Part shown: positions 26,914 through 35,833 of the stretch, one piece after another
Numbering within the stretch: the first letter of the stretch is position 1
How the letters are laid out: each line of letters starts with the position of its first letter
Assembly (NCBI GenBank): GCA_022706085.1
Contig: JAKJDF010000001.1
Span: 168,516 to 232,515, forward strand
DNA: 64,000 bases
Reading direction: 5' to 3'
DNA from: Candidatus Latescibacterota bacterium
Lineage (GTDB): Bacteria > Latescibacterota > MWCZ01
Translations under genes and position numbers: made by a program
The notes under the pieces: model-generated
The model's input: the letters and a program-made list of their open reading frames with translations, nothing else
What the model was told of the DNA's origin: nothing
The model's database searches: none

Positions 26914-28038
26914 CTACATCCATTTGTCTCTGGGGCGATCGAGTTCACCCGCAATAATGCTCTCCCGAAACTCCTCGGTGACGTGCGCGATGTAGAGCTG
27001 GGGCACACCGGTTCTGTCGGAGGCGAAGATGACTTTTCGGCCGTCCTGGCTGATTCCGGGATGGGGGTGGACACCCGCGTGATCCTGCTCGGCACGGGGA
27101 TGGCAAAGCGTCCGCCAGTGGCCGGTCGGCACATGCACGAGTTTCAGCCCTTCATCCGGCCACGAGGTATCGGCAACGATCCACTCGCCGTCGAATGACG
27201 CCGCGGAATGCCAGAAATAGGGGCCCTCAGCGAGTTTGTAAGGTTCCTTCCCTGATTCCACTATCCAGATGCAACGGTGGGGCGGTTGTCCAGTGCCCTG
27301 GAGTTTGTCCGTCTTCCCCAGGATCGTGTGGTGCCCGAACATGTCCATCCGCGCGAGGAATCTTTCGTCACTCCCGTCCCTGTTTGCGCTCCAAATGGTC
27401 ATCGGTTCGGGCCGGACATTCTTGAACACGCGCGTGCCGTCTGCCTGGGCAATCGGTTCCACCCGTTGGTAGTTCTTCAGGATTTCGATACGCCCGCTTT
27501 GCTGGAAGCAGCCGATCATCACGACGTCGCCTTCGCCGTGGGAGGTATGCCCCGTCTCAAGATTGACGCGGAAATAGGTGCCACCGCCAACCGTGGAGTT
27601 GCGGAGGCCGAACAGCACCTCCCGGCCCATATCGGCGAACTCGAATGTGCTGACGCTGTACGGCGGTTTCACGTGTTCATTCACATCAATAAGCGGTTCG
27701 GATTTGCCCGTCTCGATATCAACCGCATGAAGGATCTGCTCGCCAGAAAGCACGTAGACTGTTTTCCCATCTATTGACAGGAGAGCGATGCCGGGCCAGT
27801 CGGTGAGCTGAAAGAGTTCCAGACCGTCGGTGTCACACCGGAAAATGTCGTAAGGGGCGGTTCGACGGCCGGATCGCTGGCAATAGATCACCACGCGCTG
27901 GTTATCCGGCGTGATACTCGGCCAGGCATAGAACAGGGCTCTGCTGGGCGTCGGGTAACTTGTGATCTGGGTGACCCGGATACCCGTGGCCGGGTCGGTC
28001 ATCTGGATTCGTTCGCTGTGGTGTGGAGTGCGAAGCAT
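26914..28038 (-). CDS. Oligogalacturonate lyase-like (PL22-type) propeller, copy B
   Basis: A 374-residue paralogue of the next gene, with identical blocks such as FGHHTILGKT and GTGQPPHRCIWIVE and the same closing IAGELDRP-DKW. It keeps YFWHSAASFDGEW and the HPHP motif with SDRTGVPQLYIAHV. The most obvious difference is a distinct middle blade (TVGGGTYFRVNLETG). The ATG at 28038 is chosen because AGGGGA precedes it and both copies then begin alike; an upstream extension to 28137 overlaps the dehydrogenase gene's end. The pair probably arose by tandem duplication and may have split substrates. Cytoplasmic. Confidence 0.65.
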   Translation of the reverse strand: MLRTPHHSERIQMTDPATGIRVTQITSYPTPSRALFYAWPSITPDNQRVVIYCQRSGRRTAPYDIFRCDTDGLELFQLTDWPGIALLSIDGKTVYVLSGEQILHAVDIETGKSEPLIDVNEHVKPPYSVSTFEFADMGREVLFGLRNSTVGGGTYFRVNLETGHTSHGEGDVVMIGCFQQSGRIEILKNYQRVEPIAQADGTRVFKNVRPEPMTIWSANRDGSDERFLARMDMFGHHTILGKTDKLQGTGQPPHRCIWIVESGKEPYKLAEGPYFWHSAASFDGEWIVADTSWPDEGLKLVHVPTGHWRTLCHPRAEQDHAGVHPHPGISQDGRKVIFASDRTGVPQLYIAHVTEEFRESIIAGELDRPRDKWM

Positions 28039-28084
28039 TCCCCTGTTCCTTTTCTTAGGGCCGGAGACCATCAGTGTTGAGCGG

Positions 28085-29149
28085 TTAGGTGCGCATGTCC
28101 AGAACAACCTTGAGGCAGGCTTCGGGGTGCTCGTCAACCAGCCGGAACGCCTCGGCGGAACTTGAGGCAGGATAGACGTGCGTCACGAGCTTGTCGACGG
28201 GAAGCGACCCATCCACATAAAGGCGCCACACGGTATCAAGGACCCGCTGTAACCCCCATGCGGAGGCGGGAGACTCTATGCGCTCGTGAAGCGCCACCAT
28301 ACGGGTTGCGCCACCCATTCCGTGGGAAGAGTGGTGAAACTCCTCTCCCAAGAAAAGTCCCCTGGCTTCGCCCTGGTAAAACCCGCCGGCAACCACCGTT
28401 CCATACGGGTTGGCCGTCACGCGGAACGCCTCGTGCAGAGCCGGGTACGTTCCGGAAACCTCGAATGCGACGTCGGCCCCTTTCCCGCGGCAGAGGCCGC
28501 GAACCCGGTGGGCGAGGTCCGATCCCGGTGAGAAGGCGTGATGGGCTCCGAATGCCCGTGCCATCTCTCGCCGCGACTCCAGAGGGTCAACGGCGATAAC
28601 AGGATATGCGCCCGCCCGTCGGCAAAGCGCGACCAGCAACAGCCCGATGACGCCCTGCCCGAACACCACTGCGCTTTCGCCGAGACGGAGTGGTGCGGAG
28701 AGAAGGGCGTCCAACGCAACGCCACCAAGGGCCAGGAATACGCCGTGTACCGGGTCCATTTCAGGGGGGAGCGTTCGAACGTAGGGACCTTCCGCGTTGA
28801 CGATCGCATACTCCCGGTGCCCTGATACGCAGGTAATCCTGTCGCCGACCGAGAGGTTGTTTACTCCCTCGCCCAGCTCGACCACTTCCCCCACTTCCTC
28901 GTACCCGTGCACGCACGGGTACCCGGAATGCGTGCCGTCGCCGTCTTCGAACAGCCCATTCCGGACATCCTTGCGGCTTCGTGGTGAGGTGCCACGGTAC
29001 CACGTCATCTCAGTACCGTGGCTGATGCCCGAGTACAGCGTTCGGACGAGCACCTCCCCTTTGCCCGGGTCCGGTATCTCCGATTCCCTTATCTCAACCT
29101 TCCGAGGGCGCACGAAGACGACCTCACGGGAAGACACTTTCGCTTCCAT
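28085..29149 (-). CDS. Zinc-type alcohol dehydrogenase-like (MDR) oxidoreductase
   Basis: A 354-residue NAD(P)-dependent medium-chain dehydrogenase. The catalytic domain opens with SGISHGTEM in place of the usual C-G-I-C-G-T-D, so the catalytic zinc cysteine is absent, as in BchC-like and sugar-alcohol-like members. YPCVHGYEEVGEVVELGEGV and the Rossmann loop VVFGQGVIGLLLVALC are standard. It is the first gene of the minus-strand sugar cluster and probably oxidises a sugar or polyol, but the substrate is not evident. ATG follows AGGATAAGG. It diverges from the ThuA-like gene across 222 bases. Confidence 0.75.
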   Translation of the reverse strand: MEAKVSSREVVFVRPRKVEIRESEIPDPGKGEVLVRTLYSGISHGTEMTWYRGTSPRSRKDVRNGLFEDGDGTHSGYPCVHGYEEVGEVVELGEGVNNLSVGDRITCVSGHREYAIVNAEGPYVRTLPPEMDPVHGVFLALGGVALDALLSAPLRLGESAVVFGQGVIGLLLVALCRRAGAYPVIAVDPLESRREMARAFGAHHAFSPGSDLAHRVRGLCRGKGADVAFEVSGTYPALHEAFRVTANPYGTVVAGGFYQGEARGLFLGEEFHHSSHGMGGATRMVALHERIESPASAWGLQRVLDTVWRLYVDGSLPVDKLVTHVYPASSSAEAFRLVDEHPEACLKVVLDMRT

Positions 29150-29269
29150 AACCTTATCCTGTCGCCGGTGGGGTTCTCAGAGAAATGGTTGTCTACAGAT
29201 ACCGCACAACGCACGGCGAACCAAGTGCGGCACTGCCGGCGGTCCAGGAGACGCGCGCGCTGGCAGCCT

Positions 29270-29298
29270 TTGGGAAGGAGGTTACCCCCGGATATATT
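29270..29298 (+). promoter_or_regulatory. Sigma-70-type promoter for the ThuA-like gene
   Basis: TTGGGA at 29270-29275 and TATATT at 29293-29298 are 17 bases apart, about 70 bases before the start codon. The TATATT box is the same hexamer as in the promoter at 12121-12126. Confidence 0.4.
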
Positions 29299-29371
29299 GG
29301 ATTGACGAACGCTCGTTACTGGGGACGTCGCACCGACACTGGAAGCCAGAATCATCAGGAGGACACCGAAA

Positions 29372-30154
29372 ATGGAGAAGTACCGGGTCACCATCTACAA
29401 CGAATTCGTGCACGAGAAGAAAAACGAGTTCGTGAAAAAGCTTTACCCCAAAGGCATGCATGAGGCTATCGGCGACTACATGAAGAAAGAGCCCGGATTC
29501 AGCGTCAACTATGCGACGCTGGATATGCCCGATCATGGCCTTACGCAGGAAGTGCTGGACAACACGGACGTGCTCATGTGGTGGGGGCATGTCGCTCACG
29601 GACAGGTGAAAGACGAAATCGTCGATCGTGTTCAAACTCGCATTCTGCAGGGCATGGGATTGATCGTGATGCACTCCGGGCACATGTCGAAGATCTTCCG
29701 GAGAATGATGGGAACGAGCTGCGGCCTTTGCTGGCGCGAAGCGGCGGAACGCGAACGACTGTGGGTAGTGAACCCGAACCACCAGATCACCCAGGGATTG
29801 GGCGCGTACATCGAACTCCCGAACGTGGAAATGTACGGCGAGGTGTTCGACATACCGGAACCGGATGAGCTGCTCTTCATCTCATGGTTTGAGGGAGGCG
29901 AAGTGTTCCGGAGCGGATGCGTGTGGCATCGCGGGCGAGGGAAGATATTTTACTTCCGCCCGGGACACGAGACATTCCCGATCTTCTACAACAAAGACGT
30001 TCTGAAGGTGCTGGCGAATGGCGTCCGCTGGGCTAAATTCGCTGGAAACACCGAAGCGCGGGGCGTGATCGAATGCCCCAACGTGAAAGAACCGCTCGAG
30101 AAACTCAGCCCGAAAGACTACAAGATGGGAGAAATTGAGCACCCGAAGGCGTGA
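29372..30154 (+). CDS. ThuA-like (trehalose utilization) domain protein
   Basis: A 260-residue cytoplasmic protein with the class-I glutamine-amidotransferase-like fold of ThuA. ThuA-type proteins serve in metabolism of oxidised trehalose, sucrose and similar 3-keto sugars. Visible blocks are VTIYNEFVHEKK at the start, LDNTDVLMWWGHVAHG, GMGLIVMHSGH, ITQGLGAYIELPNVEMYGE and FYFRPGHETFP near the end; the conserved histidines lie in these. It stands alone between a promoter and a strong terminator. Gfo/Idh/MocA oxidoreductases and ThuA often act on the same keto sugars, and three such oxidoreductases lie elsewhere in the window. Confidence 0.8.
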   Translation: MEKYRVTIYNEFVHEKKNEFVKKLYPKGMHEAIGDYMKKEPGFSVNYATLDMPDHGLTQEVLDNTDVLMWWGHVAHGQVKDEIVDRVQTRILQGMGLIVMHSGHMSKIFRRMMGTSCGLCWREAAERERLWVVNPNHQITQGLGAYIELPNVEMYGEVFDIPEPDELLFISWFEGGEVFRSGCVWHRGRGKIFYFRPGHETFPIFYNKDVLKVLANGVRWAKFAGNTEARGVIECPNVKEPLEKLSPKDYKMGEIEHPKA

Positions 30155-30178
30155 TCCGGTAGAAGTTTTAGGAAACGG

Positions 30179-30218
30179 AAGCGGCTCGACATCTTCGCTG
30201 ATGTCGAGCCGCTTTTTT
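30179..30218 (+). terminator. Strong rho-independent terminator after the ThuA-like gene
   Basis: A 15-pair stem (AAGCGGCTCGACATC with GATGTCGAGCCGCTT) around a six-base loop runs into TTTTTT. It lies between the stops of convergent genes; on the minus strand the T-run is weaker, so it mainly serves the plus-strand gene. Confidence 0.9.
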
Positions 30219-30231
30219 GTGGTCCAGGAGA

Positions 30232-32400
30232 TCAGATCGTTCGGGGCGGCCAATTGGTGAACGCGGCTTCACTTTCGTCAGGTCCCAGTGCGTCTCGCAA
30301 CTTGCGCGTCTCCACGACGAGTGCGTCGCACAATTCGGTCAGTTCGGCCACGTCGGGAACTCCGGTGTCCCAGGTTTCCCACGTGTCAAAAAGGCGCTGG
30401 AACGGTTTGACGTCCACATATCCGCCACAGAGCCGTTTGAAGTCGTTCAGGCATTGCGTCCGCTGGTTCGCGTAGACGCCCTGAGCCTGAATCGCTGCCC
30501 TGACAACCACCCATGCCACGGTGAACGCGGTGTAGTGGAGCGCGTCCGCCTCCTCGGCTTCGGTGAAGGGAGTTCGCCCCTTGAAATGCGTGGTGAACCG
30601 TTCGCGGTCGCGGGCAACACTTTCCACTTCGCGCGAGACGAGTTCAGTCCACGCCGTCTCGGCAAGCCGCAGGCGACGTTCGGTTGGTTCCGCGTGGGCG
30701 GTGTTGGCCAGTTCGCGGGTCACCTGCTCGCAGATCGGCAGTCTGTGCCTGCCGGGTGCCTTCAGCCAACGCTCGGCCATGGGTTCGGTGATTTCGTACA
30801 GCGAGTCCTTCACCAGACCCTTTTTGATCGCGTCCTGGAGGGTCAGGAAGAATTCGTCCATTGTCAACAGAACGATCTCCGGATGCGCCGCGTACTCGTC
30901 CAGCTCCGACTCGATCTGTTTCCAGATGCCCGGAGAAATCTGGGCAAACAGGAACATGAATTGCGGTCGTGTGGGGCACTCTTCCCGGAATTTGATGATG
31001 TCGGCAACGGTATTGTGCCCAACGTTCGCAACGTGTACGGAATGGAGTTTCGGGATGGGCCCGTCGAGGTAGCTTTTGGCATACGGCGACCCGCCCAGCC
31101 CGCACACGAGCCCTGGGCCATCCTTCAGTGCTTCCTGCTCGCGCCGCACTGCCGCATCATCTTCCACCTCACGCCACCAGTCTTGCAGATACCAGTTGAC
31201 CATGTTGCAACCATTTTGCCCTGATTGGTCCAACAATCTGCGGCTTTCCGAGAGGTACATGTCTACAAGGTGTTCCGGCCACAGGTGCGAGTAAGTATAG
31301 CCGGCACCGGAAGAAGGTCCCCAGAAGCAATCGTTCGGAGTCTTCGTCTCGTGAAACAGCTGGACCATCGCCGGCTGGAGTTTGAGTGCAAGAGGCAGTA
31401 TCCCCCAGCCAAATTTGAACTTGCCTCGATTCGGCTCGGTCCAGTTGCCTGACTGCATGCTGTTTGTCGCCCAGGTTGCGTCACCATCGCTGTTGTAAAG
31501 GCACACGTACGTCTTCCCGGACTCGGCGACACACTGTTCCCGGGAGGGAAGTGGTTGGTGGTACTCGCGCCGGGTGTCCCCTACGCCGCCGTGTATAGTC
31601 AGATTTGGCGAACTCATGCTGCATAGTACAAAGAATCCCCGCTTTGCCGCTTCGGCAACGTATTCCTTCTCCTGATCGAACACGCAATGCCAGTTCAGCA
31701 ACGCGCCCGGTGCCTCCGCACTTTCGAGAAGACGGTGGAGCAGCATTAGAACACGGCGCCGTTGTCTGCTTGCCGGCAAATCGATCGCAAAAATCCTGTT
31801 CCGAACTACATAGTCCTCCAGCTCGTGCGGAATCGAGCTCCAGCCGGGACGGTGGATGCAGAAATTGGCGATCAGCCGCTGGTTGCACTGCGACCAGAGG
31901 TTGTCCACCGCCCACTCCGCAGCCTCCCAGTCGTCTGAAAAACGGCCACGCAGGTCATCCCGTCTGGGAATTCCGTGGCGCACCATCCACGATTCCTGGT
32001 CAGCCGCCACCGGCAGGCAATCATTCAGCCCGGCCAGAGTGATCGCGAGGTTCATCGTCTGCGGAATGTCCGCCATGTCGTACAGCACGTAACCGTTCAC
32101 TCGATCCCTGAAGCGTTCGACAATCGCGTCGACGCTGTTCTGGCGTTGCAATGGAATCTTGAACGGTGACGTAACGGGATTTGTGTAGTAATCGAGCCAG
32201 TGGCGCTCCCAGTAATCGCGTCCATGCTTGTGCACCTCGCCCCCCTTGATCAGGTAGAGGTGGGGTTCAGCCCGGTTCACAAGGCCCTGCAACGAGCGGA
32301 ACCAGATCCAGAAGTCCAGCCCTTCGTTCTCCAGATCCGGCGCACATGAGAGGATACGCGTTACTGTGGGAATTGCCGGGAAAATGTCCTCAAGTCTCAT
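30232..32400 (-). CDS. GxGYxYP family protein, copy A
   Basis: A 722-residue protein of the GxGYxYP group, putative glycoside hydrolases known mainly from genome context. The name-giving motif appears as SGAGYTYSHLWP, with the final proline displaced. The N-terminal block FPAIPTVTRI...FWIWFRSLQGLVNR and the central YVCLYNSDGDATW are strongly conserved with its neighbour. The C-terminal about 200 residues are helical (ALHYTAFTVAWVVVRAAIQAQG). No signal peptide, unlike many family members. It begins 15 bases after copy B, the last gene of a three-gene unit with a Gfo/Idh/MocA oxidoreductase. Catalytic activity is not established for the family as far as I know. Confidence 0.65.
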   Translation of the reverse strand: MRLEDIFPAIPTVTRILSCAPDLENEGLDFWIWFRSLQGLVNRAEPHLYLIKGGEVHKHGRDYWERHWLDYYTNPVTSPFKIPLQRQNSVDAIVERFRDRVNGYVLYDMADIPQTMNLAITLAGLNDCLPVAADQESWMVRHGIPRRDDLRGRFSDDWEAAEWAVDNLWSQCNQRLIANFCIHRPGWSSIPHELEDYVVRNRIFAIDLPASRQRRRVLMLLHRLLESAEAPGALLNWHCVFDQEKEYVAEAAKRGFFVLCSMSSPNLTIHGGVGDTRREYHQPLPSREQCVAESGKTYVCLYNSDGDATWATNSMQSGNWTEPNRGKFKFGWGILPLALKLQPAMVQLFHETKTPNDCFWGPSSGAGYTYSHLWPEHLVDMYLSESRRLLDQSGQNGCNMVNWYLQDWWREVEDDAAVRREQEALKDGPGLVCGLGGSPYAKSYLDGPIPKLHSVHVANVGHNTVADIIKFREECPTRPQFMFLFAQISPGIWKQIESELDEYAAHPEIVLLTMDEFFLTLQDAIKKGLVKDSLYEITEPMAERWLKAPGRHRLPICEQVTRELANTAHAEPTERRLRLAETAWTELVSREVESVARDRERFTTHFKGRTPFTEAEEADALHYTAFTVAWVVVRAAIQAQGVYANQRTQCLNDFKRLCGGYVDVKPFQRLFDTWETWDTGVPDVAELTELCDALVVETRKLRDALGPDESEAAFTNWPPRTI

Positions 32401-32415
32401 CAGGCGTCCCCTGGT

Positions 32416-34572
32416 TCAAATTGTTCGCGGTGGCCACCCGGAGAACTCTTCTGTTTCTCCGGGGCCCAGTGTGTCGGTGAGCTGCCGCGCTGCAACAGCA
32501 ATCCCGGTACACCAACCTCTTATGGTTTCGACATCAGGCACACCGTTTTCCCAGTTCTCCCACGCGGCGAAGAGACGTTCAAACGGACCGACATCAACGA
32601 AGTGCCCGCACGTTCTGCGGAAATCCGTCAGGCACTGTGTGCGATGATTTGCATATATTCCCTGGGCTTCAATCGCTGCCCTTACGACTACCCACGCCAT
32701 GGTAAACGCGACGTAAAGCAGAGCGTCCGCATCCTCGGAAGGATCGGGGGGCTTGCGCCCTTTGAACCGTTTCAGGAACGCTTCCCTGTCCCGCGCCACC
32801 CCCTCTATTTCGATGGACACGAGGTCCGTCCACGCCGCGTCGGCAATATGTTTCCTCCTGGCTTCGGAAGACATTCCGGCAACCTCTCGGAGCTCGTTTG
32901 CAAGGCGTTCACAGAGGGGCAAACGGTGGCGCCCCGGTGCCCTTAACCATGTCTCCTCAAGAGCTTGTGTCGTCTCATACAGGCGATCTTTGACCAATCC
33001 TTTCTGTATGGCATCCTGAAGGGTGAGAAAGAACTGGTCCATGCTCAGGATTTCGATTTCCGGATGTTTTTTGTACTCCTCAAGCTCCGACTCGATCTGT
33101 TCCCAGATCCCAACACTGATCTGGGCGAACAGAAACATGAACAAGGGTCTTGTGGGGCATTCCCGGGAGAACCGCACAATATCCCCCACATTGTCGCGAC
33201 CGACATTTGCGATATGCACGGAGTGGACTTTCGGGATCGGCCCGGCAAGGTAACTTTTGGCAAACGGCGAACCACCAAGTCCGCAAACAAGGCCCGGCCC
33301 GGATGCCATCGCTTCCTGTTCGCGGCGCACTGCTTTCTCGTCCTCCACCTCGCGCCACCAGTCCTGCAGGAACCAGTTCACGAGATTGCAGCCGTTCTGG
33401 CCTGTCTGGTCGAGCAATTTCCGCGATTCCGTCAGGTACATGTCAACCAGGTCGGTTGGCCACTTGTGGGTGTACGTGTACGCCGCTCCCGAAGACGGTC
33501 CCCAGAAGCAGTCCGCCTCGGTTTTTGTCTCCTGGTAATATTGAAGCATCCCCGGCATCAATTTCACCATCAGCGGCAGGAAACCCCACCCGAATTTGAA
33601 CTTGCCTCGCTGCGGAACCAGCCAGTTTCCCGAGTGGAGGTTGTTCATCGCCCACGTTGCATCGCCGTCGCTGTTGTAGAAACAGACGTACACTTTCTCT
33701 TTTTCAGCTTCACATGATTCGCGCGCCGGCAGAGGCTGTGGGTAGGACTTGTTCGGGTCTCCGATTCCTCCGTGTATTGAGAGGTTGGGCGTGCCTGTGC
33801 TGCAGAGAACGAAAAAGCCTTTCCGGGCTGCCTCCGCCACGTATTCCTTCTCCTGTTCCCACGCACAATGCCAGTTCATCTGGCAGCCGGGTGGATCAGC
33901 GCTTTCCATCATCTTCCGGTAGAGATAAAGCGACCTCCTGTGAGTGCGGCAACGCGGCAGGTCGAGCGCCATGCCCCTGTGCATTACGATGAAATCCTCG
34001 AGCTGGTGTCCGTACGCATACCAGTTCGGGCGGTGGATGCAGAAGTTCCCGTAGATTTTGCGGTAACACGAGGGCCACAGGTGTTCGATTGCCCATTCCG
34101 CGGCATCCCAATCGTCGAAAAACCTCCCACGCAGGTCGTCGCGTTTCGGAATCCCGTGGCGCTGCATCCAGTGTTCCTGATCAGGGGACACGGGAAGGAG
34201 GTTTTCGAGCCCCGCACGGGTGATGGCCAGATTTTGCGTCTGGATTATCTGCTCGTTGTCGTAAAGCACGTACCCTTCGGCCAGGTCCTTGTAACGTTCG
34301 AGCAAGATGTCAATACTGTTGACATCTTCAGTCGCGATTCCGAACCGCGTCGTGTAGTAATCCAGCCAATGCTTTTCCGCTGCGCCCAGAGGCTTATGCA
34401 CTTCAAGCGCTTTGAGGTCGATCACGTAGAGATGAGGTTCTTTGCGATTCACCAGCCCCTGGAGCGACCGAAACCATATCCAGAAATCGATGCCCTCGTT
34501 CTTCGGATCGATGGACGCCACGGTGAGCCGTTGAACCGGGGGAATACTCGGGAACACATCAGTCAGCTGCAT
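32416..34572 (-). CDS. GxGYxYP family protein, copy B
   Basis: A 718-residue paralogue of the following gene, sharing IDFWIWFRSLQGLVNR, YVCFYNSDGDATWAMNN, SGQNGCNLVNWFLQDWW and GLVCGLGGSPFAKSYL. The signature motif is altered to SGAAYTYTHKWP, so the middle glycine is alanine here while copy A keeps it. The two start with the same FPSIPPVQRL-type strand and run in parallel to the end, so this is a whole-gene duplication, not a fusion remnant. A near-perfect AAGGAGG precedes the ATG, with a run of Cs just upstream. It is 59 bases after the oxidoreductase gene. Cytoplasmic by lack of signal. Confidence 0.65.
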   Translation of the reverse strand: MQLTDVFPSIPPVQRLTVASIDPKNEGIDFWIWFRSLQGLVNRKEPHLYVIDLKALEVHKPLGAAEKHWLDYYTTRFGIATEDVNSIDILLERYKDLAEGYVLYDNEQIIQTQNLAITRAGLENLLPVSPDQEHWMQRHGIPKRDDLRGRFFDDWDAAEWAIEHLWPSCYRKIYGNFCIHRPNWYAYGHQLEDFIVMHRGMALDLPRCRTHRRSLYLYRKMMESADPPGCQMNWHCAWEQEKEYVAEAARKGFFVLCSTGTPNLSIHGGIGDPNKSYPQPLPARESCEAEKEKVYVCFYNSDGDATWAMNNLHSGNWLVPQRGKFKFGWGFLPLMVKLMPGMLQYYQETKTEADCFWGPSSGAAYTYTHKWPTDLVDMYLTESRKLLDQTGQNGCNLVNWFLQDWWREVEDEKAVRREQEAMASGPGLVCGLGGSPFAKSYLAGPIPKVHSVHIANVGRDNVGDIVRFSRECPTRPLFMFLFAQISVGIWEQIESELEEYKKHPEIEILSMDQFFLTLQDAIQKGLVKDRLYETTQALEETWLRAPGRHRLPLCERLANELREVAGMSSEARRKHIADAAWTDLVSIEIEGVARDREAFLKRFKGRKPPDPSEDADALLYVAFTMAWVVVRAAIEAQGIYANHRTQCLTDFRRTCGHFVDVGPFERLFAAWENWENGVPDVETIRGWCTGIAVAARQLTDTLGPGETEEFSGWPPRTI

Positions 34573-34631
34573 TGCGGTGCCTCCTTGGGGGGGGAGTATT
34601 GGCGGAGCTGGGTTTCACCCGGGCGCTGCCT

Positions 34632-35747
34632 TCAGAAACGCGTCACCAGCCGTTCCGTCCGCGTGTCGGGGATGTGGAGTCGTTCCCCGTTTCTCTCGGC
34701 CGAAAGCGCTGCGTAGATTCCGGGAAGGGTGTAGTCCATTGCAGTATGGACGTCTATTGGTGACGGGGCACCTCTCCGAAATGCGTGCGCAAATTCCCAC
34801 ACGAGCCCTCCGTCTATCCCGCCGTGCCCTGACGATGCCAGGGGAGTGTCAACAGCGGTGGGCCAGTCTTTGCGCTGAATTTCTTTCATGGTTCCGTCGG
34901 CGAGGTAGAGCTTCCCGGAATCCCACGGCGCCCTTTTGGACTCGGCGTACCCGCGCGAGCAGTAGAGGCTGTACCACTGACCGCCGGGTTCTTTCGGGGC
35001 TGAGAAGATGCATGACTGCCGTATCGGCGCTCCGCTGTGCGTTTCAAAAAGGGCGATCTGGCCGTCCGGAGACCCGATTTCCGGTTGGGTCCTGCAGCCA
35101 GTGGAAAGGCAACTTACCGAGGTGCAACGGTCGGAGGTAAGCCAGAGGAGCGGACCGAGGGAGTGCGTGATGTACTGGATGGGGTTGTACCGGGCGCGCC
35201 ACGACGGGCGTGCCGTCGCCGGGCATCTGGGATCGGCGGGGTTGTAGTAGCGTCCGTCCGCGTCCACCCAAGTGATCCCGCGGATGTCGTGCACGTACTC
35301 CCCTTCAGCGTGGATCACCTCCCCGAGAACACCTTCCTCGAGCAGTTCTTTCCATGCGTGGATGAAACCATAGTAGTTGCAGTTCTCGCCGAGCATGTAA
35401 TATCCGCGCGTTCTCGCAACGGTATCCACTATTCTCTGGGCATCGTCGATCGTGTGGGCGGCAGGAACTTCCGAGAGGACCGCCTTTCCAGCCTCAAGGG
35501 CGGCACATACGTGATCCGCATGATTGGGAGGCGCGCTTGCAACGATCATCACGTCAAAGGGCTCGCGCAACATTGCCGCGTAGTCATGGAAACCTTCTGC
35601 GCGAGGGCATGCAGAACGGGCGCGGTCAAGTCGTTCGGGAATCGCGTCGCAGACTGCAACCACCCGGTACCCGGGCACCCGGTCAAAAAGCTGTGCCAGG
35701 CTGAGACCACGCCCGGCACCAAGCAAACCCACGGTTATTGTCGTCAA
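34632..35747 (-). CDS. Gfo/Idh/MocA family oxidoreductase, atypical active site
   Basis: A 371-residue NAD(P)-dependent sugar oxidoreductase. The Rossmann start is TITVGLLGAGRGLSLAQLF. The usual E-K-P motif with its catalytic lysine reads LSEVPAAHT, so lysine is replaced by valine; the C-terminal sugar-binding sheet is present (GEVIHAEGEYVHDIRG). It starts at a TTG at 35747 with AAGG nine bases upstream; I found no better start. It leads the unit with the two GxGYxYP genes. The changed motif suggests an unusual substrate or a non-redox role, which the sequence cannot decide. Confidence 0.75.
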   Translation of the reverse strand: MTTITVGLLGAGRGLSLAQLFDRVPGYRVVAVCDAIPERLDRARSACPRAEGFHDYAAMLREPFDVMIVASAPPNHADHVCAALEAGKAVLSEVPAAHTIDDAQRIVDTVARTRGYYMLGENCNYYGFIHAWKELLEEGVLGEVIHAEGEYVHDIRGITWVDADGRYYNPADPRCPATARPSWRARYNPIQYITHSLGPLLWLTSDRCTSVSCLSTGCRTQPEIGSPDGQIALFETHSGAPIRQSCIFSAPKEPGGQWYSLYCSRGYAESKRAPWDSGKLYLADGTMKEIQRKDWPTAVDTPLASSGHGGIDGGLVWEFAHAFRRGAPSPIDVHTAMDYTLPGIYAALSAERNGERLHIPDTRTERLVTRF

Positions 35748-35787
35748 ACCCTTCGACCTTGCCTTACCTGCTTCGGGCCAGACGCGC

Positions 35788-35825
35788 GAGGGGGTACGAC
35801 GCCGCGTTATGCGGCGTACCCCCTC
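35788..35825. repeat. Long imperfect inverted repeat
   Basis: GAGGGGGTAC and GTACCCCCTC enclose a further GCCGC-gttat-GCGGC stem with a three-base bulge (GAC). It lies between the stop of the membrane-anchored protein gene and the start of the oxidoreductase gene. There is no T-run on either side, so it may be a factor-assisted terminator, an RNA-stability element or a dispersed palindrome. Confidence 0.6.
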
Positions 35826-35833
35826 CTTCTACC

